Part shown: in pieces, positions 18,183 to 31,900 of the stretch | Layout: each line of letters begins with the position of its first letter | How positions within the stretch are numbered: the first letter of the stretch is position 1 | DNA from: Ashinkailepas kermadecensis | Taxonomy: Eukaryota; Arthropoda; Thecostraca; Neolepadidae | Assembly: GCA_034440615.1 (NCBI GenBank) | Contig: JAOTOM010004787.1 | Coordinates: 399,001-463,000 of the forward strand | Direction: 5' to 3' | DNA: 64,000 nucleotides | The notes under the pieces: model-generated | Seen by the model: the letters and a program-made list of their open reading frames with translations, nothing else | Told to the model about the DNA's origin: nothing | The model's database searches: none | Program-made: the position numbers and the translations under genes

Positions 18183-18689
18183 AACCAGGTGATGGCAGCA
18201 CTACAGATATCCTGCAATCTGTCGCTATAAGCTTATCACATCACGCCACGTCAGTTTCTCACAATTTCGTGTACTTAATGATTGTCCACTTGCCATCAGT
18301 TCAAATAAAGCCTTATAGGTAGCATGGTCCATGCTTTTTGCGATTCCTTTTCAGGTTCTTGCCTTGCCCTCAAACGTACAACTATCACCATCGTCACTAC
18401 ACTATACTTTATCACGTGTCCGTGAATCCAATATCACTGACTATCGTTTTGTAATGTTCGTAAGATAGAAGGCTAGCCCGTACGAACCTGACAAGACTAT
18501 TCAAACAGGTCTTTCGGCGCCAAACTGCCAATCAATCGAAGTAACGTCGGCGCGCGGCAGGTTAGGGACGGTTGCCTAAAAAGGGGAAGCATCCTGGATG
18601 CCTGAGGGATCGGGCTCCTAAAAGTCGGGACGGGGTTCCCGTACGTTATGCGGGACTGCCCCATTTCTACGATAGGACTGTTCTGTTTT
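18183..18689 (+). other. sequence between the two ATGGGATT tracts
   Basis: No gene or RNA recognised. Confidence 0.4.
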
Positions 18690-18840
18690 TTTTCCATGGG
18701 ATTCTGTCTATTTCAATGGGATTTGGTTTTCCTCATGGGACAATCTAGGTTTTCCTCCATGGGACATATGGGATCACATATGTCCCATGGATAGTAAATG
18801 CCAATCCCATGATTTGTTTTCCACTAGGGCCGTCCATGGC
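18690..18840. repeat. ATGGGATT-rich degenerate repeat, second tract
   Basis: It has the same short-palindrome vocabulary as 17890-18182, including TGGGACATATGGGATCACAT and ATGTCCCATGG. It closes on the same TTTTCCACTAGGG end. Confidence 0.7.
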
Positions 18841-18944
18841 GGCACCAGGGGACCGATGCACCAAAATTAGTTTGAGTTGAATGTTCTTTCGAGTCATCCA
18901 TACAGGGACGAAGCTTGACATTGGATGTGACATTTGACCTTGAA

Positions 18945-19637
18945 TTTTCACGATGCTGCACCGATCGATAAGAATCGAATACTAATCTAGCTTGACATGC
19001 ATATTGATATTTGGTTTGTTATATTTATAACCGCTGCACATTCACACCGGGAGAAGTTTTGACCCAAATAACCCAGCTGTTTATGAACGCCCCTCTTAGC
19101 TTTTATGCTTATGGTCGTCAGTGCATCCTGGATTACTTGTGTGCCAATTTTGTAGGAATGCTGAGGAGTCCGACCTCAATGACACGACATTTTACCTTGA
19201 ATGACTTAGCTGTTTACGAACGCCCCTCTTAGCGTTTATGCTCGTGATAATCAGTGCATCGCGCACTACTTATGTACCAATTTTGAAGGGAATCTGAAGA
19301 GTTCGACCTCAATAACCCTGACGTTTGACCTCGAACATCTCAACTGTTTATGAACGCCCCTCTTAGCTTTTATGCTCATGATGCCCAGTGCATCGAGTAC
19401 TACCAGTGCACAAGTTTTGAAGGGGATCTGAGGAGTCGACCTCACTGAACCTGGAATTTGACCTAGAATATCTCAGCTGTTTATGAATGCCCCTCTTAAC
19501 TTTTATGTTCATGATAACCAGTGCATCGAATACTATCAGTGTACCAATTTCGAAGGGAATTTGAAGAGTCTGCATGTCTTCGATATCCGGCGAATATCAA
19601 ACTAAATGTCAGTGTGAATCTGTCGCTAATTTCACGG
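18945..19637 (-). repeat. AGGTCA-rich dispersed repeat, inverted copy
   Basis: The reverse complement matches 12212-13150. It shows the same head (AAATTAGCGACAGATTCA at its right end), the same ~110-bp units with GAACGCCCCTCTTAGC, and the same inner CAAGCTAGATTNGTATTCGA segment. It lies about 200 bp upstream of the SLC35F6 start codon, so it may overlap the promoter. Confidence 0.85.
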
Positions 19638-19844
19638 TTCTCCTAGATAACAGAATGGTGTCAAACCGGCTGATTTTACGAGCGTGTCTTCTGCTGTGGA
19701 TACCAGGAATCGTGTGCAGTTACCGCGGAATTGTGTCATTTTTCTGTGAGGTTTTAAGGCCGAGTGCGTTTAAGTTTCATGATCTTTGCCAGGGAGGTGA
19801 CTGTCCCCACGCAAGTGTGCTGTTGACCTGGAAGTTCTTCAATC
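19638..19844 (+). promoter_or_regulatory. presumed SLC35F6 promoter/5' UTR region
   Basis: These 207 bp separate the AGGTCA repeat from the SLC35F6 ATG. I see no TATA box or initiator that I would defend. The call is positional only. Confidence 0.3.
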
Positions 19845-19921
19845 ATGGAGTGGACCAAATACCAATTATTTTTGGCCGTTCTTATGGTCATCACGGGATC
19901 TCTAAACACGCTATCCACAAA
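19845..19921 (+). CDS. SLC35F6: SLC35F6 exon 1
   Basis: It encodes MEWTKYQLFLAVLMVITGSL and then NTLST, plus two bases of a split Lys codon at donor AA|GTAAGT. Joining to exon 2 gives the conserved K-WAD. The exon sits in a different frame from the longer overlapping open frame at 19574-19966, which is a shadow. The start ATG matches the family start. Confidence 0.93.
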
Positions 19922-22900
19922 GTAAGTGAGAAGGAAGTTTGCTATTTTATAACTTGGGTGATGTGAAAGTACAAACTGTAAAATATCCATGTGTCCCCCA
20001 AAATTTGGCATCATTGCGCTTTAAGTTTGGTAGATATGTAGGTAGGTACCTACCTACCTAGGTACCCCTGCCTAGGGGAAGAGGGGGTCTGAACACGTAA
20101 GACATCATGCAACAAATAGCTCTACTGTTGCTTCTGTATGGCCGAACCAGTAATTATACTGTGTTCACCGAACGCAAAAATGAACAAGCTATCCATATTC
20201 AAACAGTTCCTTTCGATGAAAATCCTGTAACCACCCACAGAGCAACTTTAAAACAAGCTTATTTCGTAGTGGGGCGCCGTATTCCGAACGGTTATCCTGT
20301 GGTTGTGCAGGATTACGAACACTAGGTGGCTAGTTTCCCGAACGAATGTAATATATCTTCTACATAAATGTTTTATTTCATGACGAAAGTTGATTTTTAG
20401 ATTTCTAGGAAATTTTGCGATCATAATCCTTGACGCATTTATTAATGAACGGCTGTATACGGGATTATCTTGTACGGGATGGGCATGGGCAGATATAGAA
20501 AGTGCATTAGACGACCGATAGTGTTTATTTTATTTTTAGCTTTTCTTTTCGAAGAAAGTGCACCTGATCTGACCGAATAGTAAGGATGATGGCTTAATAT
20601 GTACTTGTCACTCAGGCAAAACAGGCCCCCCAGTGAAAATTATCTAGTGGGGGCAGGGGCGGATCCAGTAATATCATCGGGTATTCGTCTGGAGGGGCAC
20701 TATTTTATCCGTGGGGTGTCACTGCCAATGTCCCTGAAGGGGTGTATTTTGGGGACAAATCGTGTATCCATCCCTGTTGGGGCGGGGGACAGCCCCTGAC
20801 ATTGGTCATTACGCATTACCACCGTGTTATCGGGGGTGGGAGTTGGTTGACCCTGTTGGCTCCGCATCGCCAATGGACCTAGCTGTCTCGTCATAACTCA
20901 CCTGCAGCGCCTTGGTGCGAACGAGTATCTTAAATGCTTGCCATTGAACCAAACAACCAAGTCGAACGTCGTATATTTCAGGCGCGGATCGAGGATTCGT
21001 CATGCGGGGGCACATTTCCTTGGAGGAGCACCTTCGGCTGAAAATTTCGTTGAGTGGGGGGGGGGGTGGGGGTGGGTGTACTCTAGCGCCTTTTCACCTC
21101 AAAAGGGCGCTACAAGGCGCCTTCTCCTTTTTCTCTAACTCTAAAAGGAGCGACTTCTGCTAGACGATCTGTTTAGCGCGGGGGGGGGGGGGGGCGCACC
21201 CGAGCATTCAAAGAACAGCCTATCTCCGCTGAATGAGCGCCATCTTTCCATGAGAGGGGACACATGCTTCCAGTGCATCCCCTCCTCTGTATCCCACCAC
21301 TGGTATATTCGCGAGCAACGCCCCACACAGCCTCTGGCACACTGAGGGAGGGCTCAACTGCCCGTCTCCGCGCGAGAACACGGCGGCGATGATCGGCGAA
21401 AGCGGCACCGTCTGCGGCGAACGATGGGCGCAGGCATTTCTACATCGCTGCCCAAGTCTTACCCCCACACAAACATAAAGCAACACGAACTAGTAGCTAA
21501 CACTAAGCAGGCACAGCACCGGCACATGCCTCACACGATGTCTGCGACGGCTTCTTCATCATCACCATCGTCGTCCAGCAGGTAGGCATAGTATCCTTCA
21601 CATACGGCAATGAGTACTAGATGTGAACAGTTGTGGGACACGTGTCACATTCAACCGAAGTCCTGCCCAGTGAACAACGGATAGCGGCCCGCTGTAAGCT
21701 GAGGGTGGGGTGTGGGGTGGAATGTCCGCTCATGCCGAGATGCAGCCGACACCCAGCCGACATGTAACCGACGTGGGTCCGACGTCGGGAAGATATCGGG
21801 CTGCTGTTGGAACGATAGCGGCTCGCTGTCGACTGGGGAGTGAAATGTCGGACAACGGCCCGACGTCGGCTGGCCGCTATTGATTTGCCGAACTAAGCCC
21901 GACATATGCTGATATTTCAGGTTAGTTTGCTGATGTCGGGCCGGGAGCGGCGGGATGTCGGGCATGCCGCTTAGGAGATGACCAGCTGGTGTTAAAATAA
22001 TGTTTTCTCGTTAGGTGTAAGATGTCGAAACGAGTACAGCAAGATGTCGAACTCGCCATAGAAGTAATGCTATTTAAAATCTTGTTAAGTTTCGCAAACC
22101 TAGTTTTGAGACAATTGCTTCAATACGACTGTTCCCGTTCCACGTGTTTTGAAAGATACCTAATTTGGGGATACCGATATCAACGATAACGATCCAAAAA
22201 CCTGTGGTATAAACTGGTATTGTATAACATACCACATAATAGGTAATCCCTTCACCTGGAATTGCGCTGCGGCATGTTGGTTACGATCCCGGATTCGTTA
22301 TGGTGAACGGACGTATGATACTTGTAAACGGGAAACAGTTAGAAGCGAGGCATGAAGACACAAACACACAAACACGCACCAACAAGCACGATGTCGATAC
22401 TTCTTTGGGGAGGATGTCGATTCAGTGTTCAGTAAGTGGTTTATTCCACCTTATCGTGAATAATTTAACACTGTGCCGAGCTCGCCCCGACACATGCCGA
22501 CGGCGGGCCGACATCGGCATGTTTGCTGGGTGTCCACCCCGGTGTCGTGTTCTTGGCGCCAGCTGGCTGACCATATGACGCAAATCCAATATACGTCTTT
22601 CCTGAGTGCCGTGCGTGCCGATGTGCGCCGGGTAGTGTGCGGGAACGGTGCTGCACTAGCATTCGGCAGCCGTCTGACGTTCGGCCGACCGGGCCGGCGG
22701 GGACACCGCTGCTCCTCGACCACGCCTTCGGGACCACGCTCGCCAGCTGGCGGTCGTGACCCGCTGGCGAGCGCAGTCAGAACTTTCTTAAGGAGGAGGG
22801 TGACACACAAAATGTGACGAAAGGAAGACCACTCTCGGCGCCTAAGCGAGCTGAAGATTTCTGGTTTTGTGTGGTGAAGATCTCAAAATGTCTTGTTTGA

Positions 22901-25900
22901 TCTAGTGTATTTTTGGATGCAAAGGGAAGTGGGCGGGCCCCCGGTCTCCGCCCTTTGGCTGCGCCTCTTCACCCAGAAATAATTTTGCAAGCTGTTACGT
23001 TCTGCTTTCGGACAATTAATATTCCTCGCCCACCTTGGTCCTAGACCATGAAATAAAAATGCAATTGATCAGACAAAAAGAAAGCATCCATTAAAGAATG
23101 AAATAAGAAAACAACAAAAAAGGATGCCATGCATTATGAACAAAGCATTACACCAACCGCTGGGGACACCAAGTACACAATTAAGATCACATCACACGGC
23201 AATGTACATGTCTCATCAGTGGCGGCTCCAGGGAGCCAAGGGGCCATGCCAATCCCCCATGTAAGTTGAGGACGAGGCGCCTTCCATGCAAAGCACCACG
23301 AGAGGTCAAGCCCTTCAGCTGCGCCATGGGCAAAGCGGTATAATCTGCCATGAAGTGTGCTCCAGGGGCGGATAAAGGAGGGGGATTTGGAGCATGTGCC
23401 CCTGGTGGAAAGAAGCCCACCTTGGCCGAGAAAAAGCGCCGATGGAAGGCCTGAGTCCACCCCGACCCGTTCTCCGCTCGGCTTGTTTTTTTTTACAGGC
23501 CAAGGTGCCCCTCAAAGAGGACAAGATGCCCCTTTGGGAACAAACAAACTCAATTCAGAATTATCGAGTGCACACACGGCTCATGGAGCCCTTCCGAGGG
23601 GATGGCGCGCATCCAGACAAGTGCCGCCATTAAATTCCTAAATCCGCCCATGGTGTACTTTACTCAGACGTTGACATTGCCTATCGGCAACACCAGTAGC
23701 TTAGCTGGAAAATCATCAACACCAAGCAATCGATTTCACCAATCTTCTACTATTCCAATCCCACACTCTTCACAAGCCAAATGCATGGGTGCGGACAATG
23801 CGGCAAGCAATTCATGTCCTACTCGCATGTGTCGCCGCTCTGGTGTATGCGTCTGGAAGCTTTCGCGCGATGTTTCCTATTGTCTGCATAGTGGGTCCTG
23901 CTTAAAGCGTGATGATGTACCTTGCAAATGTGGTGCCATGGAATTTGCCATAGCATGCAAAGGAACGATCTGAATTTCGATGAAATTCAACATAGTACAA
24001 AAGTAATGAAGCCAGGTGCTCGTCTTTTCAAGTTCCTAGCTTCCTCCATCTCAAAGTTATGGGGGAGGTATTGTTTGTGAAGTACCTTAGAACCCTTTTA
24101 AACTAGTATAGCTTATGACCATTAGAGGTTCTAGTGTAAATTGGGTCATGCAAAGAAATAAAAAAAACTACCACAACCAGAGGCCAATTTCACTATTGTT
24201 TTTCCACTCACGCAGTGGGGACGAGTGGTCTAGGGGTTAGATGCTCGTCTCACAAGCGCGAAAGATTGTGGGTTCGAATCTCACCTGTCGCTACTCTTCG
24301 CCCGCGACCAATCGGCGTGAGAGATTGGCGACGCTATATGACTCAACGGTCGACGTGTCGTAAAACCAATAACCAACCACCAACATCCACTCACGCAGTT
24401 TGTCAACAAACGGTATGATGCAAATCACAACCTGTTAAATCACGTTTCACAAAGGTTTTGGTTTGTAACCACAAATAATGTAATTCTGACAAGATTTTGT
24501 GATTGTTATACAAACGATGTGATTTTACAATACCTTTCAGTGATAAAACAAGATACATTTTCCAAAATATTATGATGTATTTCCAATAATAATTAAGTGA
24601 TAAAATGCTGTCAAAGGAATGATATAATGAATAATTGAAATACATCAGAACAAATAATGTAAAATATAATATTTCTTTGCAAACAGTATGTCGTTCAATT
24701 CCATAAACCCTGGATTAGAAAAGCAGCTGCACTCGGAATGTAAACAAACAAACCCGTATTCCACCGCAGCCACCATACCTTTCAAATATTTACGTTGGCA
24801 GTTCAAGCATGAAGACCGACGTCCAGAACAGGCTTGAACTGCGGAAATTCATAGCGAAATAACAAGCGCGTATGCACTCTGTACCCGAATTTATTGGGCC
24901 ATTAATCAACCACAAATTATACAGAATAAATAACTAATTTACTGCACAAACATCGGGAGGGCCAACACCAGCAACGTAAGTAGAGAACCTGATGAGGTTT
25001 GTGTGTGCGAAGGGGTCCTCTCACGAAGGGGTCCTCTCACGCGGGGGGTTTCGGCTAATATGCTAACCAGACCATCCCCCAGTCAAGTTACAAACCCCAT
25101 TGCTGTAGCATTACTGGGGTGTAGTGAAGGCGGGGGGGGGGACGCAGAAGTTTGAATTTGGCACCTATTTTACGTCAATGGTAAAATTACGTCAATTTCC
25201 CTCTCCACAGCGACAGATCCGGGGGAGAGGGGAATTTCCGGACTTGGGTGGCGGGCAGTACCCCATATCCACCCCTCACCTCCCCTGATCCGCCGCGTAT
25301 GACGGATAAAGATGGAGTTGGTGATCTTCCTTCAGAGTCTCGAGACCCACTAAATCCCCAGCCGCTCGCTGCAGCTGAACTTAGTAGAAAAATAACTCAA
25401 ATTCATCCATTTTTCTGGACACACTGCTCTCCATCAAAATGCGCATAACCTAGACTGTGTGTTATCACAAACAGTATATGTACCACAATTGTTGACAATC
25501 AACAACCCTTGTGAAATATAAACGATGCAATGACACATGTTTTCCATAGTTTGTGATCAACGAATGATGTACTTTGGACTTTGTGGTTTTGTTTGCTTGT
25601 GGTGTTAGTGAAAAACCATTTTTACTAATAACACAAACGGTGTATTCACACCGAATTCAGTGTGAATACACAGCTTGTGATTTTAGTGAAATTGTCCTCC
25701 GATGTGACAACATTTGAGTGGTTTGGCATGACATGAATGACACCTTGTGCGCAGATGGGCCGACACGCTCGAAAGCCTCAACAGCGTGGGCGAGGTGGTC
25801 AGCTTCAACCACCCATTCGTGCAGGCGTGCTCCATGTTCGTAGGCGAGTTCAGCTGCATGTACGTCTTCTTCATCATCTATCTGTTGTTCAAACGGAACG

Positions 25901-28900
25901 GCGGCCAGCCGCGGCTGGACGCCAGCAACTTGACCGCCGGTAACGTCAAGTTCAACCCGTTCATCTTCCTGCCGCCGGCCATGTGCGACATGATCGGCAC
26001 CAGCACCATGTACATCGGGCTGACGCTCACCTACGCATCGTCCTTCCAGATGCTGAGAGGTCAGTGGGTGCCGTCTGTGGCTGCCGGACAGGGTGGATGA
26101 TGGGATGATTAGTTGCCATGACATATCCTGTTGCGGCCTGTACGGACCTGCTGACGATGTTCACTGGCTGTCGAGTGGCCAAGGTCGTATGGCTTTCGTT
26201 CGTTATTGAAATAGCATTCCACGTAGGTGTCGGAGACCAAGTGGATGATTACCTTACAGCCGTGAGGTATTTGGTTCAAATTACGCTAGCTGCCTTCATC
26301 CTGTCCGCGACCATTGGATTGAGAGAATGGCGACGTCCCGTGGCCCAAGTAGTCGTATGAGTTGCGGAAGAACCCAGGGTTTTTCAGCACTGACGGCCTT
26401 ACTTGCGCGCATGAAGAGATATTCAGAGATAAATGGGGAACAAGCTCGTGTTTACATTTTGTTGTACATGAGCCAAGAACGACCCACCATCTTTTTTTTT
26501 ATTTCTGCACGTCTAAGTTCGTTGTATCGACCTGTCGTTTTCCCGGAAGACAGCGATATATGGAGATATGGTGCTTTGTTTCGGCGATACCATGGCACTG
26601 GCGTGCATGCTCTCTTTTGTTGGTTTTCACGTCGTTCGTCATGGGCGTAATATTGTCATAGTTATCGACGTGCCCTAAGTCCAAATAACTAACTATCACA
26701 TCGTTCGTCGTGCTCATTTCTATCGTATTGAATATGTGGCAAGGGTTTGGCGTTATATATCGGTGGAGGCACCCACAAACCCAGTCTGTGTACCCGTAAA
26801 TCCTTATCATCTAGTCTCAAGTCCATTCGTCAATCATTGATCAATTTGGCGAGGCACATACTTGGTTTGTTCTCACAAATGCTCATGGGCTACCTCCTGG
26901 TTATGTTCTGCCAAAGTATATGAAAATCACCATGTTCTGAACTAGCCCAGCCCAGCAGTTTGTCTAGCAACCGAAGCAGCAGGAGGGAATGTCCAGGTAC
27001 GAGGTGACCGGGAGATGACGGCAGAGTGGTGACAGTCGGGGGAGACAAGAACCACAAGTCCCCGTGTCAGGTTAAGCTTGAGCCGACGAAAGGAAGCCCC
27101 AGTTCAAGCTTGAAATAGCCCATGCTTCCCATATGGGTATCTTATGAACTTGGTCCGCCCACACGGCCAGTCCTGTTTGTGAAAACAGTCGGACATGATC
27201 CACTCCCATGGACCTCCGCCCAAGAAGAAAAAAATGACTTGTGCACCTGTGATGTAGTACATTTTGAGGGTCCATGCAAACAGGTACTTTGCAAAAGAAC
27301 AGGAACGAAGTGAATAAAAATAATTTTATTTTTATCTCCACCACACCAAGATGGAATGGGCGACCTTGTTAGCAACACAAATGAAGTTTGGAGGATGCCT
27401 GTGTGATTAAAATATGTTTTTTTCTCCTTTTAGAAGGAAGAGGTGAAGGGCGTGGCTTCACCCGCCCAAGGACGTGACTGTGGGCGCTAAAATGTATCCC
27501 AATGGAGCTAAATCCCAGTCTTTCGAGCTCCCCTACCCTACCCTATCTCACCTCTCCCAGTAGTAATTAAGCAATGTGAAATATGACCTGATGGGGGAGG
27601 GTTGGTCACGAATGGACTGCCACGGTCTCCGCAGTTAGCATGTGTGAGGAAGCCCCGGTGGGGGTACGTCCATTGCAACTATAATTCATGCGCGTACTTA
27701 CTCCGATTGATTGGTTGAAAAATGTGCGTTCTGTGTGTGGGCAGTGTGTGGGCAGTGTGTGGGCACCCGTGTCTATCGGGCTCGGGCGCTTCTCTAGATT
27801 AGTGCAATCATATAGAAGCCTCTCAGTGACGCGGCACATTTCGTCGCACCAGCGCCTGACCTTGAGCAGAGTTGTCCACTCTCCGATCTGGTTGGTACGT
27901 ACTGACATTGCACCACACGACTTGAAATTCTGGTATTTTTTCGGCAAAAGAACAGTGCACTTATTTACCTAAAAACAAACACGTCTTCTTGTTTAGCTTT
28001 TACTTGTGATATGCGTGTTCTCCGGACCAGCTTAAATCATGCAATTAAAATCACTCCGAAGAAAATAGACGTAATCGGCTACAATGAGGCTTAAAAATAC
28101 TTTGAGCCCCCAGTTGTTGATCAAGAAACAGGATACTTTTCTGCTAGATCACCCACGAGGTTTTCACCCCACTATCTATCAATGTATGTTGCTATTCCAG
28201 ACGTGTGCATGTTTTTATGCATGATTTTGTTAGTATGTTTAGCAACCATGTGGAAGGAAGCTTCTAGCATGCCCTTATTTTTTTAATAGGGATATGAATT
28301 GTGTTACGCCAATAACAAAAGTTATCTTGAGAAAATGCAGACGCTTGTTGAAAATTTCCCACACATGTATTCGCCATGAACTTCCAGAAAATAACATGAC
28401 CGGTACCGGTTAAACCGACTTAAAATGACATAGGGCAAGGAATGCGATCAAATCCTGAGGTCACCGAGCCAAAAACGAAGCCAACTAAGCTTTTTTAGCA
28501 AAATATATTAACTGGGTATTGTCGTAGCTGTTTAGGATCGCTTTAAACCGGGTTCCGTGTCCCTTTTCAACCAAGTTAAGTTTGCGCTTGCCTGACGCGG
28601 TACACTTTTTGCATTGTAGTCTGAAAGGGCTGTGATGTCTTTTGCAATTAGCCTGTCTCAGTGATGTGAAGGCATGATTGCCGATTGTATGTATATTGCA
28701 TGGGAGAGGGAACGACTTGTCTCCTCAATGCTAGCTCGACCCTCGTGTTTAAAAAATTATAGTTTGGAATGGGCCCCTCGATGCCTTTTCCTCCTTGCCA
28801 AATACAGCTCTTGATACCCAGTGATTCTCATAAAATAACATTCCTGTGTGGAATTGATAGGGTGGACAATAACGATGAATACAATAATTAACACGAATAG

Positions 28901-31900
28901 TTCACCAATTAGTCAATCAACAACAAGTTCATCAATATGAATATCTGGCCTGTCCACAAACATGAGGTTGGTTGTTCGATCTGCACAACAACGGCACAAT
29001 AATCTGCCGTTGTTGTGACAGATAATCATTATTCGAAGAAGGAAAAGTATTCACCACATAAAGAAGATATATAACTTCAGGAAAGACATTTTAACGCAAA
29101 AATATTTCATGTACAGTTTATTTTTGGTTATTTCACAAACTATTCGCTTATGTTTCGGTAAGTTATCACTGCAATTTCGGAACAGGACATTTGGCAGCGC
29201 TAATTCTTTTGGGGCAGATCACGGTGCACAATATCGGCTGCACGCAGCCAGCTCCATTAGGCTGAACCATGGCGCAGCAGGCTGTCACAGATACGCCGTG
29301 ACAGTTGATAAGGTTCGATTGCGGCGACCTGTGCTATTGGATACCTGTGCTTTACCGTTTTTGGGGACCTGTGCTATTGGAGTAGGTTAGGTAAAATCCG
29401 AAAGCTTCGAATTGTGACAGATTTATGGGTTTCAATGCTTGTAGGCAACATTCTTGACGTTTTGTGCACCTCTGTGTGCGTAACATGCACTGGCGGGGAA
29501 GGTCGGTGCATATGGCTGGGAACGAGAATGATCACTATTCGTCGGCGACTAACAGCAGCCAGCGATAACCACGCAAAAACGCCGCAGCAACACATGCCCG
29601 ATATAGCGCTTCACAGTGGCACACGCAGGATTTTTATTCCACGTGGCGGGAACTGGTACTAGGATGGTGCTCCTCCCCCGGGATATACCTTTTTCCATCA
29701 TGAGCGCCCCCTCTCCCTTACCTAGATATCTGTCATGGGTGTAGGAGGGCAATTGAAGTTGGGAACATGACGTAATCTGTTCAGCAACGGACGGGCGCCA
29801 GGGTGCGCTCGGAAACTTATTTATCCGCTGTTCTACAGGCAGGGTCGTATGATAGTTTGTGTTAGTTGTTAGTTATTTGGGCTTTAGGGCGCTTCGACCA
29901 AAATTGATGATTCGCCGCTTATGTTAGTCAACGTGGCTGTTGTGGTGTGGAGACTATTTGCTGCGCATACTTTGCGATTCATCCAAACCTCTGAAGACCT
30001 TGCTCTTGTCGTGACGCTGACGTACACTTCGCAATATCGGTTAATGGAAGGGGATGTCCCCCCACAACAACGGCTGGGGTGCCACAAAAATCACACTACA
30101 AAGCTCCTTCAGCATAGTGGAAAAGTTCCTGAAATTTCGAGGGACATTGCCTCCCTGCCCCCACCCTGGCTGCGCCACTGGCGATGAGCTAAAAGCGCCG
30201 CGTCTGCCAGCCTGAGCAGACACCGCACGCACCGGACGGGCACCGACACCGTGTCTCGCTCAGTTGATAGTGCGTCGACACTGGGAGGGGCCTCGGACCA
30301 GCCGCACTACACTCGGATGGGCCAGTCGAGACTACATTGGGATTGGCAGGGGCACCAGACCAGTCGCCCTGCACCCGGATGGGCCAGCCAACACCACATT
30401 GGGACTGGGAGGGGCTACACCCGGTCCTAAAAAAGGGGAGAAAAGGGGTCCTACACCATGGCCAGCCAACACCACATTGGGACTGGGAGGGGCTACACCC
30501 GGTCCTAGACCAGCGGAGACCAGCGGTCCTACACCCGGATGGGCCAGCCAACACCACATTGGGACTGGGAGGGGCTACACCCGGTCCTAGACCAGCGGAG
30601 ACCAGCGGTCCTACACCCGGATGGGCCAGCCAACACCACATTGGGACTGGGAGGGGCTACACCCGGTCCTAGACCAGCGGAGACCAGCGGTCCTACACCC
30701 GGATGGGCCAGCCAACACCACATTGGGACTGGGAGGGGCTACACCCGGTCCTAGACCAGCGGGACCAGCGGTCCTACACCCGGATGGGCCAGCCAACACC
30801 ACATTGGGACTGACCTACGGAGACCAGCGGTCCTACATCCGGATGGGCCAGCCAACACCACATTGGGACTGGGAGGGGCTACACCCGGTCCTAGACCAGC
30901 GGAGACCAGCGGTCCTACACCCGGATGGGCCAGCCAACACCACATTGGGACTGAGAGGGGCTACACCCGGTCCTAGACCAGCGGAGACTAGCGGTCCTAC
31001 ACCCGGATGAGCCAGTCGAGACTACGGCGGGACTGAGAATGACTCCAGATTCCCCGGGCACCGTAAGTTCCCCAGACTCGATCAGAAGAGCTCGGAATGC
31101 CCAGAGTGAGCGAGCAAACTTCGATTCACCCAAGTTCAGCCTGGAACGGAGATGGTGAGCCAGGCTGATCAGGAAACTCAGCGTCATGGGTTGTCAGAAA
31201 CCTCATAACGCCCTAAAATATAGGGCAATTGGTCAGACGTAGAGCACCAAAATTAATTAAAGCGTTTCGGAGTTACAGACTAACGCTGCAGCTCGGCGAT
31301 CCCCTCAGAATAACATGCATAACCCACAAGTTGTTCAGGCTAGTTTATGGAATATTTCAGAATCATTCAAGAAGACAAATTGCACGTTCCCTACGGTGCA
31401 CCAGGGAAACCCGTAGCCGTGCTGAGCACTAGATAGCCATTCGAAAGGTCCACCGAGGCTCAGGGCATGTGCAGGCTGTTCATAGGCCGGGATGGCGCGC
31501 CTCGAGCGGAATCTAATCTACGTGCCTGCCGTCGAGCCTGCTACTTCAGCCGTATCGGCGTAAACGCCACCCAACTAATGTAACGGACTGGGCCACGGAG
31601 ATAGTAAGTCCTGGTGAACCCGACATCCCGCCTGAAGAGGAACTGTGATAAGCATGTGATAGCGGAGGAGGTTAAAGACCAACCCAAAGTGCGTTGCATC
31701 ACCTTCAGCGCATGCATCAAGGATAAACTGAAACTAAACCCTTGCCAATTTGTCATTTTGTTAGTGCAGTGTGATTTCTTGAGGTCCTGGCGCGTTCGCT
31801 TGGGCCCAGGCGTGAGGTTCCGGGGCCCCGACACGAATTTCCTGGTCTCGATGCGATTTTTCGGGACATCTTCTGATTTTTGTTCGGAGCCGAGGTCGTT

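Noticed and set aside
19574..19966. 130-codon frame over the SLC35F6 first exon
   Set aside because: The real exon 1 uses another frame with a family-matching start and a phased donor; this one has no family features.
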